A stretch of 64,000 nt of DNA, taken from an uncultured Collinsella sp. (GTDB lineage: Bacteria; Actinomycetota; Coriobacteriia; Coriobacteriales; Coriobacteriaceae). Position numbers and translations under genes: made by a program. This document shows positions 7,805 through 18,320 of the stretch, one piece after another (the first letter of the stretch is position 1; each line of letters begins with the position of its first letter). The notes under the pieces are model-generated. The model was not told the origin of the DNA and did not search any database. It saw nothing but the letters and a program-made list of their open reading frames with translations. The stretch is from contig CAKUON010000012.1 in NCBI GenBank assembly GCA_934668875.1, positions 12,590-76,589 of the forward strand, read 5' to 3'.

Positions 7805-8872
7805 ATGGCGCTTCCTATGGTTTATGGCGGTCCCGGCCGGTATGTTCAGGGGCCGGGCGAACTTTCGCGTCAGGGCAGGTATTTGTCATGGTTGGGCTGC
7901 GCTGCCTATGTCTTGTTTGACCAGGGCACCGAGGATCGGCTGTGCAGGCAGATCGTCGATGGATTTCTGGACGAAGATCTAAGCGAGCCGTTCTTTAAGA
8001 TTTATAACGGTCCGTGTACGGAAGAGGCCGTTGTCGGAATGGCTCAGGAAGCCCAGGCCGAGTATTGCGACATGGTGGTGGGCATTGGCGGCGGCAAGAT
8101 GCTCGATATCGCCAAGGCAGTAGCGTTTTATGCCGAGCTGCCGTTGTGTGTATGCCCAACGGCGGCCTCAATGGATGGTCCGTGCAGCGCGATTTCGGTG
8201 CTGTATCACGAGGATGGGTCGTTCGACCGTTACCTGATGCTCGAGAAGAATCCAGACCTGGTCGTGGTCGATACCGATGTGGTTGCTGCGGCCCCACTGC
8301 GCATGACGGTTGCTGGTATGGGCGATGCACTGGCAACGTACTTCGAGGCGCGTTCGTGTGCCGCGGCGAGAGGTGCGAACGAGCACGGTGGCGCGCCGGG
8401 GCACTTGGCACTGGTCGCGGCACGTGCCTGCTACGACACGCTTATGGAATGCGGCGTCGCTGCCAAGCGCGATCTCAAAAAGGGGCGTACATCGCCGGCG
8501 GTTGAGCGCCTGATCGAGTGCAACATCCTGCTTTCGGGCGTTGGCTTTGAGAGCGGTGGCTTGGCGTTGGCGCATGCCATCGCCAACGGTCTGACGATCC
8601 TGCCCGAGTGCAAGGCCATGCATGGCGAGGCCGTGGCATTTGGCCTGGTGGTGCAGCTGCGTCTGGAGCGTGCGCCCGAGCTTAATCAGGTGCTCGAGTT
8701 TTGTCAGCGCGTTGGTCTGCCGACGACGCTCGAGGAGCTGGGCCTTGGCGAGATTTCCGATGCCGACCTGATGAGCGTTGCGGATGCGGCCTTTAGAAAC
8801 GAACGCAATATGGCCAACGAGCAGGCCAAGGTGACCAAACAAAAGCTCGTCGAGCTCATGCGCGAGGCATAG
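7805..8872 (+). CDS. gldA: Glycerol dehydrogenase family protein
   Basis: This 355-residue protein matches NAD-dependent glycerol dehydrogenase, which oxidises glycerol to dihydroxyacetone. The N-terminal GGPGRYVQGPGEL, the dinucleotide loop VVGIGGGKMLDIAKAV, and TAASMDGPCSAISVLY are family hallmarks. Zinc ligands are expected at the Asp of MGDALATYFEAR and the two histidines in ALAHAIANGL and CKAMHGEAVAFG. Length is normal for the family. The ribosome site before 7805 is weak; ATG at 7817 is an alternative that would lose four residues. It follows the iron alcohol dehydrogenase but past a terminator, so it is probably transcribed alone. Other short polyols are possible substrates. Confidence 0.88.
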   Translation: MALPMVYGGPGRYVQGPGELSRQGRYLSWLGCAAYVLFDQGTEDRLCRQIVDGFLDEDLSEPFFKIYNGPCTEEAVVGMAQEAQAEYCDMVVGIGGGKMLDIAKAVAFYAELPLCVCPTAASMDGPCSAISVLYHEDGSFDRYLMLEKNPDLVVVDTDVVAAAPLRMTVAGMGDALATYFEARSCAAARGANEHGGAPGHLALVAARACYDTLMECGVAAKRDLKKGRTSPAVERLIECNILLSGVGFESGGLALAHAIANGLTILPECKAMHGEAVAFGLVVQLRLERAPELNQVLEFCQRVGLPTTLEELGLGEISDADLMSVADAAFRNERNMANEQAKVTKQKLVELMREA

Positions 8873-9023
8873 TTTGGCGCTTGATTGACCTTGTGCAATC
8901 GAGGCGGCGATAGGCCATGGGCTATTTGCCTCAAAGGTGCTCCGCGTGTAATTTGCCCGAGGCGTGGGCCGATAGCGTATCATTATCTCTTGCTTGTTTG
9001 CACTGCTCAGGGAGGGGCCGCGC

Positions 9024-10277
9024 ATGGCGCAGGAACACGATCTATTTGATGACATTATCGAGATCAGCAAGGGTTTCGACTTTCTTAAAAACCCGCTTGG
9101 CGGCGTGACCGACGCGCTCGATCCGTCAGCGCCGCAGTGGAATCCTGCCGACTATAAGGAGCGTCCGCGCGGCAACACGATTCCATGTCTGACCTGCAAA
9201 AACGAAAAGAGCGGCTGCACCGCGTGCATGGACGTGTGCCCGGTCAACGCCATCGAGGTCGAGGAAGACGCCATCGAGATCCTCGATACCTGCCGTAAGT
9301 GCGGCCTGTGCGCTGCCGCCTGCCCGACTGAGGCGATTATTTCGCCGCGCCTGGCGCCCAAAAACCTTTACGACGACATTGTCTCGGCGGCTACGAGCCA
9401 CGAGACCGCCTACGTTACCTGCACGCGTGCCCTCAAGCGCATGCCGCGCGAGAACGAGGTCGTCGTCGCCTGCGTAGGCGATATTACGGCCGAGACCTGG
9501 TTCTCGGTGCTGGCCGACTATCCCAACGTGAGCGTCTACCTGCCTCTGGGCGTGTGCGATAAGTGCCGTAACACCGGTGGCGAGGATATCCTGGGTGAGG
9601 CCATCGCCACTGCCGAGGAGTGGGCCGGTACGGGCATGGGCTTGGAGGTCGACCCCAAGAGCCTCAAGTGCCATAAGCGCCGCGAGTACGAGCGCAAGGA
9701 GTACATGGAAAAGATCGCCCGCACCACGGGCCTTACCGTGACAAAGCTCAATCCGGCAACGGCGGCACTGGCCTCGGTGACGCAGAAGCTCAAAGCCCAT
9801 CGCCATCAGATTACTCAGTTGGAGCGTACGCTCAACACCATGTGCGGCACCACGACGACCAAGCGTCGCCGTTCGCTCACGCACGGGCGGCAGCTGGTGC
9901 TCTCGACGCTGCAAAACCACCCCGAGCTTGCCCAGAACATGCAGGTGAGCACGCCTGAGTGTGATTTTGACAAGTGCACGTCGTGTGGCGAGTGCGTCAA
10001 CGTGTGCCCTACGTTTGCCTGCGATCTGGTGGGAAGCGGCCGCTTTGCACTGGAGTCGACGTACTGCCTGGGCTGCGGCGCCTGCGTCAAGGTTTGCCCC
10101 GAGCATGCGCTCAAGCTCGTTGAGCACGATGCGTCCAACCTGGTCGTCGTCGATCCCGAGGCCGAGGAGAAGGCCGCCCAGAAGGCCAAGGCTCACGAAG
10201 AGGCCGAGAAGGTCAAGGCAGAGGCAAAGGCTAAGCTCGACAAGATGCTCGACCAAGTGGAGAAGCTCGCGGACTAG
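9024..10277 (+). CDS. Multi-cluster ferredoxin-like protein
   Basis: A 417-residue soluble protein with four ferredoxin-type cysteine sets. The N-terminal pair is CLTCKNEKSGCTACMDVCP and CRKCGLCAAACP; the C-terminal pair is CTSCGECVNVCP and CLGCGACVKVCP. A middle domain of about 220 residues has extra cysteines (CDKC, LKCHKR) and a basic helix, and the last 45 residues are a charged Lys/Glu/Ala helix. ATG at 9024 was chosen because GGGAGGGG lies just before it. It should hold several 4Fe-4S clusters and act as an electron-transfer hub, but no dehydrogenase or hydrogenase gene is beside it, so the partner is unknown. Confidence 0.8.
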   Translation: MAQEHDLFDDIIEISKGFDFLKNPLGGVTDALDPSAPQWNPADYKERPRGNTIPCLTCKNEKSGCTACMDVCPVNAIEVEEDAIEILDTCRKCGLCAAACPTEAIISPRLAPKNLYDDIVSAATSHETAYVTCTRALKRMPRENEVVVACVGDITAETWFSVLADYPNVSVYLPLGVCDKCRNTGGEDILGEAIATAEEWAGTGMGLEVDPKSLKCHKRREYERKEYMEKIARTTGLTVTKLNPATAALASVTQKLKAHRHQITQLERTLNTMCGTTTTKRRRSLTHGRQLVLSTLQNHPELAQNMQVSTPECDFDKCTSCGECVNVCPTFACDLVGSGRFALESTYCLGCGACVKVCPEHALKLVEHDASNLVVVDPEAEEKAAQKAKAHEEAEKVKAEAKAKLDKMLDQVEKLAD

Positions 10278-10297
10278 CTAAAAGAGCGTAAATGATG

Positions 10298-10399
10298 GCC
10301 GGTGGGACAGGTACTGCCCCGCCGGCCAAAAAAGTTGCGGTGGAATAGTTCCTGTTTTGCCCTTAAGCTGGCCATTCTAGGAACTATTCCACCGCAACT
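10298..10399. repeat. Two adjacent long hairpins
   Basis: At 10298-10327 GGCCGG pairs with CCGGCC around a loop holding GGGACAGGTACTGCCCC. At 10333-10399 a perfect 21-base inverted repeat (arms 10333-10353 and 10379-10399) encloses 25 bases. They lie between the 3' ends of the ferredoxin gene and the GntR gene, so they may end both transcripts, but there is no clear T-run and the stem is longer than a normal terminator. Confidence 0.65.
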
Positions 10400-10408
10400 A
10401 ATAGATAG

Positions 10409-11164
10409 CTAGTTCATGCTGCTTTGGTGGCCGGTTCGACCGGTACCGTTGCGCGTCACGGTTTCATGGAGCAAAAAGAAGCTGGGAACCTGCTTTGTCT
10501 CGGTGTATTCCATAAGGATGCCGTCGGCGTTGTAGGTCTGCCCGCGTACAACGGCGAGTGCGTTAAAGTCGTCGAGATCGAGCACGCGTGCATCCTCGGG
10601 CGTGGGATGCTCAATCGTTACATCGCGTTTGCCCGTGGCAATCTTAATGCCAAGGTCTTCTTCGAGATAACGATAGATCGAGTCGTTGACAATCTCGGCT
10701 GTCAGCCCCGGTACCTGTGAGCTTAGGTAATAGGAGTCGTCGGAGCACACGGCTCGTCCGTCTGCATAACGGATGCGTTTGGCACGCGTGAGCTCACAGC
10801 CTTCGGGAAACCCGGTGATCTTTGAGAGCGCCTTGTTGCAGACGAGAAGCTCAAAGACGGTGGTAACGGTTCTGAGCTCAAAGCCTCGGCTGGCTGCGAT
10901 TTCCTTAAAGGTTTCGAGCCCGCCACCGCCACGGCTCGTTTCGCCGTTGATGTTGCGAATGACGCGCATACCTTTGCCCTGTTGGGGCAGCACATAGCCA
11001 TCTGCTGCGAGCAGCGAGATGGCGCGGCGGACTGTCATGCGCGAACAATCAAACTGCTGCGTGAGTTCGGTTTCCGAAGGCAGATAACTCTGGTAGGCAT
11101 ACGTGCCGTCGTCGATCGACTGCTTCACGGTGTCATAGATGGTTTGAAAGATGGCTCGCGCCAT
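10409..11164 (-). CDS. GntR/HutC-family regulator
   Basis: This 251-residue protein has an N-terminal winged helix (residues 1-70, with LPSETELTQQFDCSRMTVRRA typical of GntR) and a C-terminal UTRA ligand domain. UTRA domains of this kind often bind sugar phosphates. It starts at 11164 behind AGGAGA. It lies 66 bases downstream of the zinc alcohol dehydrogenase on the same strand, and opposite the alpha-glucoside PTS. CTTGT/TCTAGA-type operator copies between those two transcripts fit this family, so I infer that it represses the PTS/GH4 arm and perhaps its own operon until a phospho-disaccharide binds. Confidence 0.88.
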   Translation of the reverse strand: MARAIFQTIYDTVKQSIDDGTYAYQSYLPSETELTQQFDCSRMTVRRAISLLAADGYVLPQQGKGMRVIRNINGETSRGGGGLETFKEIAASRGFELRTVTTVFELLVCNKALSKITGFPEGCELTRAKRIRYADGRAVCSDDSYYLSSQVPGLTAEIVNDSIYRYLEEDLGIKIATGKRDVTIEHPTPEDARVLDLDDFNALAVVRGQTYNADGILMEYTETKQVPSFFLLHETVTRNGTGRTGHQSSMN

Positions 11165-11230
11165 GACGGTCTCCTAGAGGTGCATGTGCGGGCGGTGGAT
11201 GGGGGACCGTCCGCACAGATGTCGATCGAA

Positions 11231-12256
11231 TTACTTGCTGGGGTCGATTATATATTTACCCATGGCGCGCAGTGCCGGGTCCGACAGGATGGCGCCGAGC
11301 TCGTCGAGCGAGGCAACCTTGGCGACCATCGAGGATACGTCGAGCCTGCCCGAGTCGATGAGCTCGAGTGCGCGACGCTGCGTGTAAGGGTTGATGTAGG
11401 ACGAGGTAAGCACGAGCTCCTTCTGGAAGATTTCGAAGGGCTTGACGGTGATCGTCTCGTCGGGCTTGGTAAGGCCGAACATCATGACCGTAGCCTTGTG
11501 GCCGGCAATTTGGATGGCCTGCTCGATGGTGACGGGCTTGCCCACGCACTCGATGACGACATCGACGTTGCCGACACCTTCCTGCTTCAGGCGAGCGGGG
11601 ACGTCCTCATGGATGGAGTCGATCGCAAGGTCGGCACCGAGTTTGAGTGCAACCTCGCGCTTACCCTCGACGGGCTCCAGCAGAACGACCTTGGTGGCGC
11701 CGGCGTTTTTGGCGAGCTGCATCATGAGCAAGCCGATCATGCCGCCACCGATGACGACGACAGTGCTGCCCGGCTTGATATTGCACATGTCGATGCCGTG
11801 CAGGCAGCAGGCAACGGGCTCGGTCATAGCGCCCTGTTCAAAGCTCGTGTTGTCGCCGAGTTTGTAAACCTGTTGCATATCGACGGCGCAATACTCGGCA
11901 AAGCCACCGTTAACCGTGGTGCCGTAGCCGGTCATATGCTCGCAGTAGTGGTTGATGCCATCTCGGCAGGGCTCGCAGCAGCCGCAGGGATGGTTGGGGT
12001 CGATGCACACGCGGTCGCCCGGCTTAAAGCCGGTGACGTCGCTGCCCACGGCCTCGACCACGCCGGCGAACTCATGGCCCAAGATCGTGGGCGGGGTAAC
12101 GTCGGCGGCGCCCTTGTCGCCCTCATAGATATGTACGTCGGTGCCGCAGACACCGCATGCCTTGACGTAAATCAGAACGTCGCGCTTGCCCACGGCCGGC
12201 TTTGCCGAATCCTCGACCCTCAGATCGTGCTTTCCATAGAAGACCGCGCTTTTCAT
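11231..12256 (-). CDS. Zinc-dependent alcohol/polyol dehydrogenase
   Basis: A 341-residue medium-chain dehydrogenase of the sorbitol/threonine dehydrogenase type. The catalytic zinc ligands appear in CGVCGTDVHIYEG and GHEFAGVVEAVG, the structural zinc is bound by the CGCCEPCRDGINHYC cluster, and the NAD fold carries VVIGGGMIGLLMMQLAKNAG. ATG at 12256 follows AAAGGAG. It is divergent from the alpha-glucoside PTS and followed by the GntR gene. This suggests a place in sugar or polyol use, such as oxidation of a sugar alcohol, but the substrate is not fixed by sequence. Confidence 0.88.
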   Translation of the reverse strand: MKSAVFYGKHDLRVEDSAKPAVGKRDVLIYVKACGVCGTDVHIYEGDKGAADVTPPTILGHEFAGVVEAVGSDVTGFKPGDRVCIDPNHPCGCCEPCRDGINHYCEHMTGYGTTVNGGFAEYCAVDMQQVYKLGDNTSFEQGAMTEPVACCLHGIDMCNIKPGSTVVVIGGGMIGLLMMQLAKNAGATKVVLLEPVEGKREVALKLGADLAIDSIHEDVPARLKQEGVGNVDVVIECVGKPVTIEQAIQIAGHKATVMMFGLTKPDETITVKPFEIFQKELVLTSSYINPYTQRRALELIDSGRLDVSSMVAKVASLDELGAILSDPALRAMGKYIIDPSK

Positions 12257-12310
12257 GGTGACTCCTTTAAATGGCGGTGGATGTTGTCTTGAAGTATAGG
12301 TATCTCTACA

Positions 12311-12336
12311 TATCTAGACAAGCCTATCTAGACAAG
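12311..12336. promoter_or_regulatory. Tandem TATCTAGACAAG operator copies
   Basis: TATCTAGACAAG occurs at 12311-12322 and 12325-12336, just upstream of the zinc dehydrogenase. Each copy is nearly self-complementary around CTAG and looks like a GntR/HutC site. A related copy is at 12453-12468 before the PTS gene. Confidence 0.6.
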
Positions 12337-12452
12337 TAGAATAGAAATTCGAACTGCGAACTTCAATTTCATAGCATTTATCAGGCAAAATACTGGACAT
12401 ATACCGTTTACCGCCAGAAATCGACCGTTGACCGAGCGCGGGTTATCTATTA

Positions 12453-12468
12453 ACTTGTATAGATAAGT
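12453..12468. promoter_or_regulatory. ACTTGTATAGATAAGT operator upstream of PTS
   Basis: This 16-base near-palindrome matches the reverse complement of the two copies at 12311-12336 and resembles known GntR/HutC operators. It sits 145 bases before the PTS start, so the same regulator probably controls both divergent transcripts. Confidence 0.6.
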
Positions 12469-12612
12469 GATGTGATAAAACGTAAGTGCAAGAAGTCAGG
12501 GACACGGGCCCACCCGTCCTATTGCACGAGGTACACGCAAACGGCGCGTCTGCGGTCTCGAGTGAAGCCAAAACCGCAGTCGCTCCGAATGAAGAGAGGG
12601 GAATCCCCCGTC

Positions 12613-14205
12613 ATGATGCAAAAGATACAACGTTTTGGCGGTGCAATGTATGCTCCGGCAATTCTCTTCGCATTCTCCGGAATCATCGTCGGCTTGGGCA
12701 CGCTGTTTACCACCGAGGCGATTTTTGGCGAGATGGCCACCGCGGGTCATCTGTGGTTTGACTGCTGGAATGTTCTGCTCCAGGGCGGCTGGACGCTCTT
12801 TAACCAGATGCCGCTGCTGTTCTGCGTGGCTCTGCCGATCTCGCTCGCGAACAAGCAGAACGCACGCTGCTGCATGGAAGCTGTAGCCATCTACCTTACC
12901 TTTAACTACTTTGTAAGCACGATTCTGGGCCAGTGGGGTCCTGCCTTTGGCGTTGACTTCTCCGTCGAGGCTGGTAGCGGCACCGGTCTTGCCACCATCG
13001 CGAGCATCAAGACGCTCGACATGGGCATCATGGGCGCGCTCATTATCTCGGGTATCGCCACGATGCTGCACAACAAGTACTTTGATACCGAGCTGCCCGA
13101 GTGGCTGGGCGTGTTCTCCGGCTCCGTGTTCATCTACATGATTGGTTTCTTTGTCATGGTTCCGGTCGCAGTTATCGCTTGCCTGGTATGGCCGCACGTT
13201 CAGGCCGCAATCTCTGCCTTCCAGGGATTCATCCTTTCCGCCGGTACGTTTGGCGTGGGCGTCTTTGCCTTCTTTGAGCGCGTTCTGATCCCTACGGGCC
13301 TGCATCACTTTATCTATACGCCGTTCTATTACGACAACGCGGCGGTCAACGGTGGCATCTTTGCCGCCTGGGCCAATATCCTGCCCCAGCTCGCTGCCGA
13401 TCCGAGCATTGCCCTCAAGGATGCTGCACCCTGGGCTGCCTACACCTGCCCTGGTTGGACTAAGGTCTTTGGTTCGCTTGGCGTGGCCATCGCGTTCTAC
13501 ATGACCGCCAAGCCCGAGCGCAAGCAGCGCGTCAAGGCCCTGCTCATCCCCGTCACCCTTACCGCTATGCTCTGCGGCATTACCGAGCCGCTCGACTTCA
13601 CCTTCCTGTTTGTTGCCCCCGGCCTGTTTGTGGTTCACTGCGTGCTCGGTGCGCTTGGATGCATGGCTCAAAACGCTCTCGGTGTCGTGGGCATCTTCGA
13701 CGGCGGCATCATCTCGATGCTCTCGTGGGATTGGCTGCCTCTTTGGGCTGCACATGGCCTGCAATATGCCATCTCGATCCTGGTTGGCCTGTGCTTTACC
13801 ACACTTTGGGTCGTGGTCTTCCGCTTCCTGATCGTCAAGTTCGACTTTAAGACCCCTGGTCGCGAGGACGATGACGTGGAGGTCGAGCTCAAGTCCAAGG
13901 CCGACTATAAGCAAAAGCAGGGTGGCGCCGCTGCCAGCAAGTCGGTTGCCCAGAGTAAGGATGACGAGCGCCTGGTGCTCGCCGAGAACATCCTCGATCT
14001 GCTCGGCGGCACGGAAAACGTCATCGACGTCACCAACTGCGCGACCCGTCTGCGCGTCAACGTCAAGGACAAGGCTGCTGTCGCCCCAGAGGCTTCCTTC
14101 AAGGCCATCGGCACACATGGCCTGGTGGTCCAGGGCCAGTCGATCCAGGTCATCATAGGACTTACCGTTCCCCAGGTTCGCGAGAAGTTCGAGAGTCTTC
14201 TGTAG
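12613..14205 (+). CDS. PTS alpha-glucoside/maltose transporter, IICB
   Basis: A 530-residue membrane permease of the glucose-superfamily PTS that imports and phosphorylates a sugar. The IIC domain (residues 1 to about 420) has about ten hydrophobic segments and the motif GITEPLDFTFLFVAPG. A linker of charged residues leads to a IIB domain near residues 450-530 with the phosphorylation cysteine in VIDVTNCATRLRVNVKD. No IIA domain is present, so a general IIA must serve. I chose ATG 12613 behind GAAGAGAGGGG. The GH4 6-phospho-glucosidase follows 157 bases downstream, which points to maltose, trehalose-like or other alpha-glucosides. Confidence 0.88.
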   Translation: MMQKIQRFGGAMYAPAILFAFSGIIVGLGTLFTTEAIFGEMATAGHLWFDCWNVLLQGGWTLFNQMPLLFCVALPISLANKQNARCCMEAVAIYLTFNYFVSTILGQWGPAFGVDFSVEAGSGTGLATIASIKTLDMGIMGALIISGIATMLHNKYFDTELPEWLGVFSGSVFIYMIGFFVMVPVAVIACLVWPHVQAAISAFQGFILSAGTFGVGVFAFFERVLIPTGLHHFIYTPFYYDNAAVNGGIFAAWANILPQLAADPSIALKDAAPWAAYTCPGWTKVFGSLGVAIAFYMTAKPERKQRVKALLIPVTLTAMLCGITEPLDFTFLFVAPGLFVVHCVLGALGCMAQNALGVVGIFDGGIISMLSWDWLPLWAAHGLQYAISILVGLCFTTLWVVVFRFLIVKFDFKTPGREDDDVEVELKSKADYKQKQGGAAASKSVAQSKDDERLVLAENILDLLGGTENVIDVTNCATRLRVNVKDKAAVAPEASFKAIGTHGLVVQGQSIQVIIGLTVPQVREKFESLL

Positions 14206-14335
14206 ACGATTCACCCCAAAAAGCAAACGGCCTTGCAGGGCTAGCACACTCCGCAAGGCCAGCTCCTTAGATCTAAATATTTACTCCAAGGTAACAATTC
14301 CAAACCGCACAAGGCCGCGTGCGGGGACGGATTGA

Positions 14336-15706
<1,371 letters not shown>

Positions 15707-15746
15707 GGTTTGATGCATCGAGACTCTTGGCTTCTCTGCTTCATTT

Positions 15747-15790
15747 GCGCCGCCGTGGTGTCTGGGTTCGCCCGGATGCTGCGGCGGCGC
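15747..15790. terminator. Stem between GH4 gene and ychF
   Basis: GCGCCGCCG pairs with CGGCGGCGC with a further inner pairing (CTGGG/CCCGG). No T-run follows, so it is a weak terminator or a processing stem for the sugar operon. Confidence 0.4.
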
Positions 15791-15833
15791 TATACTTATG
15801 CAGTTTGAAATACTTGTACCAAAAGGAGCTGTC

Positions 15834-16910
<1,077 letters not shown>

Positions 16911-16921
16911 GGACGACGCGC

Positions 16922-17305
16922 ATGTTTAAATATGGCAAAAAAGCCGGCTACATGGGCGTCGCGCTGCTGGTGCTTGCGGTGCTTCCGCTGGTGGTCGCAG
17001 CATTTGTTATCCCCAACATTGGTTCCGAAGTGGCAACGAAGTTTAACGCAGCCGGTGAGGTGACGCGCTGGGGCAAGAGCTACGAGCTGCTGGCGCTGCC
17101 GGTGCTCAACCTGCTGCTGAGCGTGGCGACGTACTTTACGGCAGGGCGCCAGGCTAAAAACAATGATGACTCCGCCGCCATGGCGCGCATCGTGTGCGAG
17201 CGCTACCTGCGCAACGGTTGCATCACGGGTGTGTTCCTCAACGTGATCAACGTCTACTTTATGTATTCGGCGATAACCGGCACAGGCTTTGGCTTTGGTT
17301 TCTAG
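16922..17305 (+). CDS. DUF1648-type small membrane protein
   Basis: This 127-residue protein has three hydrophobic segments (about residues 10-31, 53-70 and 95-118). Between the first two it carries the pattern KFNAAGEVTRWGKSYE, which matches the extracytoplasmic turn of DUF1648/SdpI-like proteins. It starts 11 bases after ychF behind AAGGACG, so it is probably cotranscribed. SdpI relatives can give immunity to toxic peptides, but this short form has no proven function. Confidence 0.75.
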   Translation: MFKYGKKAGYMGVALLVLAVLPLVVAAFVIPNIGSEVATKFNAAGEVTRWGKSYELLALPVLNLLLSVATYFTAGRQAKNNDDSAAMARIVCERYLRNGCITGVFLNVINVYFMYSAITGTGFGFGF

Positions 17306-17314
17306 CTTGTCCTT

Positions 17315-17704
17315 TTAGGCAACGAGCCTGCACGCATATTCAATGGCTGCTGCGAGGCCGCCGCTCGATCGTGGTTTAAAGACCATATCGGCGGCGGCCT
17401 CGTTTTCGTATCCGGCGCCGCGAAGGGCGAGTGCGATACCGGCTTCCAGGAGAAGGGGCAGGCCGCGTTGGCTGGTTGCGATTACTACGGCCTGGTCAAG
17501 GGTGCAGCCGAACGCCTGACATTGAGCGGCGAGCTCGCCTTGCGCTGGGTCGGGGAGTAGTGCGGTCGCAACACGGCTCGATAACAACGCAAAGGCCGTT
17601 CGTTCGTCTGGGGAAAGGTGTTCGGCCTCAACGACGACAATCTTGGGCTGCACACCGTCTGCGCAACGTGATTTCTGACGCATGCAAATCGAGCAAGCCG
17701 ACAT
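17315..17704 (-). CDS. Short HAD-like protein
   Basis: This 129-residue protein looks like the C-terminal half of a Cof-type HAD phosphatase. The stretch EAGIALALRGAGYENEAAADMV followed by a Gly-Gly and AIEYA matches the part after the Asp-Asp motif. The catalytic N-terminal DxDxT motif is absent, and the N terminus instead has a CSICMRQKSRC cysteine cluster. I chose ATG 17704 behind AGGAG. It is divergent from a small XRE regulator, with a perfect palindrome between them, so it may be the regulator's target. A catalytic role is unlikely without the missing aspartates. Confidence 0.55.
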   Translation of the reverse strand: MSACSICMRQKSRCADGVQPKIVVVEAEHLSPDERTAFALLSSRVATALLPDPAQGELAAQCQAFGCTLDQAVVIATSQRGLPLLLEAGIALALRGAGYENEAAADMVFKPRSSGGLAAAIEYACRLVA

Positions 17705-17727
17705 AGAAAACTCCTGTGTATTCGGCA

Positions 17728-17751
17728 AAACGTAAACTATAGTTTACGTTT
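17728..17751. promoter_or_regulatory. Perfect 24-base palindromic operator
   Basis: AAACGTAAACTA is followed directly by its exact reverse complement. It lies 24 bases from the HAD-like start on one side and 30 bases from the XRE gene on the other, so it is a likely binding site for that regulator. Confidence 0.7.
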
Positions 17752-17780
17752 ATGTTCGGCTCCATTTCAAACTCGTCTGC

Positions 17781-17999
17781 ATGGATGAACGTGCTAAACA
17801 GATTCTTGGCAGGCGGGTCGAAGAGACACGCAGGGACCTTGGTATCTCCAAGGTTGATTTTTGTGTGGCGACAGGAATCAGCCGCCCCTATCTCGACAGA
17901 ATCGAAGACGGGACGGCAAATTTCACGCTCAAGGTTCTATTTAAAATCGCACCCGCCCTTGGCATGACGGTGTCAGAGCTTCTCGAGGGTATCGAATAG
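17781..17999 (+). CDS. XRE-family regulator
   Basis: A 72-residue single-domain helix-turn-helix protein of the Cro/XRE type. The recognition part reads SKVDFCVATGISRPYLDRIEDG, with the usual hydrophobic C-terminal helix (ALGMTVSELL). No ligand domain is present. It is divergent from the HAD-like gene and separated from it by the 24-base palindrome, which fits autoregulation. The ribosome site before ATG 17781 is poor, so the true start or the expression level is uncertain. Confidence 0.8.
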   Translation: MDERAKQILGRRVEETRRDLGISKVDFCVATGISRPYLDRIEDGTANFTLKVLFKIAPALGMTVSELLEGIE

Positions 18000-18320
18000 G
18001 GCGTTCCCCCGCTGCGTTTGACGCTCTTTGGGCGGGTCCCCCTGGCTGCGATGTGCAAAATCGCGAGTATTCAGCACCTGTTCAGCCGTAGATGGTAGCC
18101 CGAGCGGCTGGTGTTGCCTTTTTAACGGTATTTAATCCACACGCTAAATAAAAATGAGGAATAAATATTTACTAGACGGCCCGTTCGTCCTAAAAGTCTG
18201 TCTAACAATCAGCCGATTCTGCGCCTCCGGCGGAGAAATTGCAGAATACTCCGATTTTTGCACGGCCCGAGGGGGAGCACCTGTCGTTTGAGGCTGCGAT
18301 AAGTGGAACTGCCTTAGGGA
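18000..18320. other. Gene-free region with an inverted motif pair
   Basis: No credible gene is seen. GTGCAAAATCGCGAGTATTC at 18053-18072 is repeated in inverted form, with three changes, as GAATACTCCGATTTTTGCAC at 18244-18263. The motif pair frames about 170 bases of lower G+C. This could be a small mobile relic or a pair of regulatory sites. Confidence 0.45.

Larger units (their letters stand above)
12257..12612. other. Divergent control region and PTS leader
   Basis: The 356 bases between the zinc dehydrogenase and the PTS gene hold three operator-like copies and an A+T-rich core (12300-12480). A leader of about 140 bases follows, in which CTGCGGT at about 12550 could pair with ACCGCAG at about 12573. 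An open frame reads through the leader into the PTS gene, but it lacks a ribosome site and family homology. Confidence 0.5.

Noticed and set aside
12496..14256. 586-codon antisense frame over the PTS gene
   Set aside because: The plus-strand product is a clear IICB permease, and the antisense product is low-complexity and charged.
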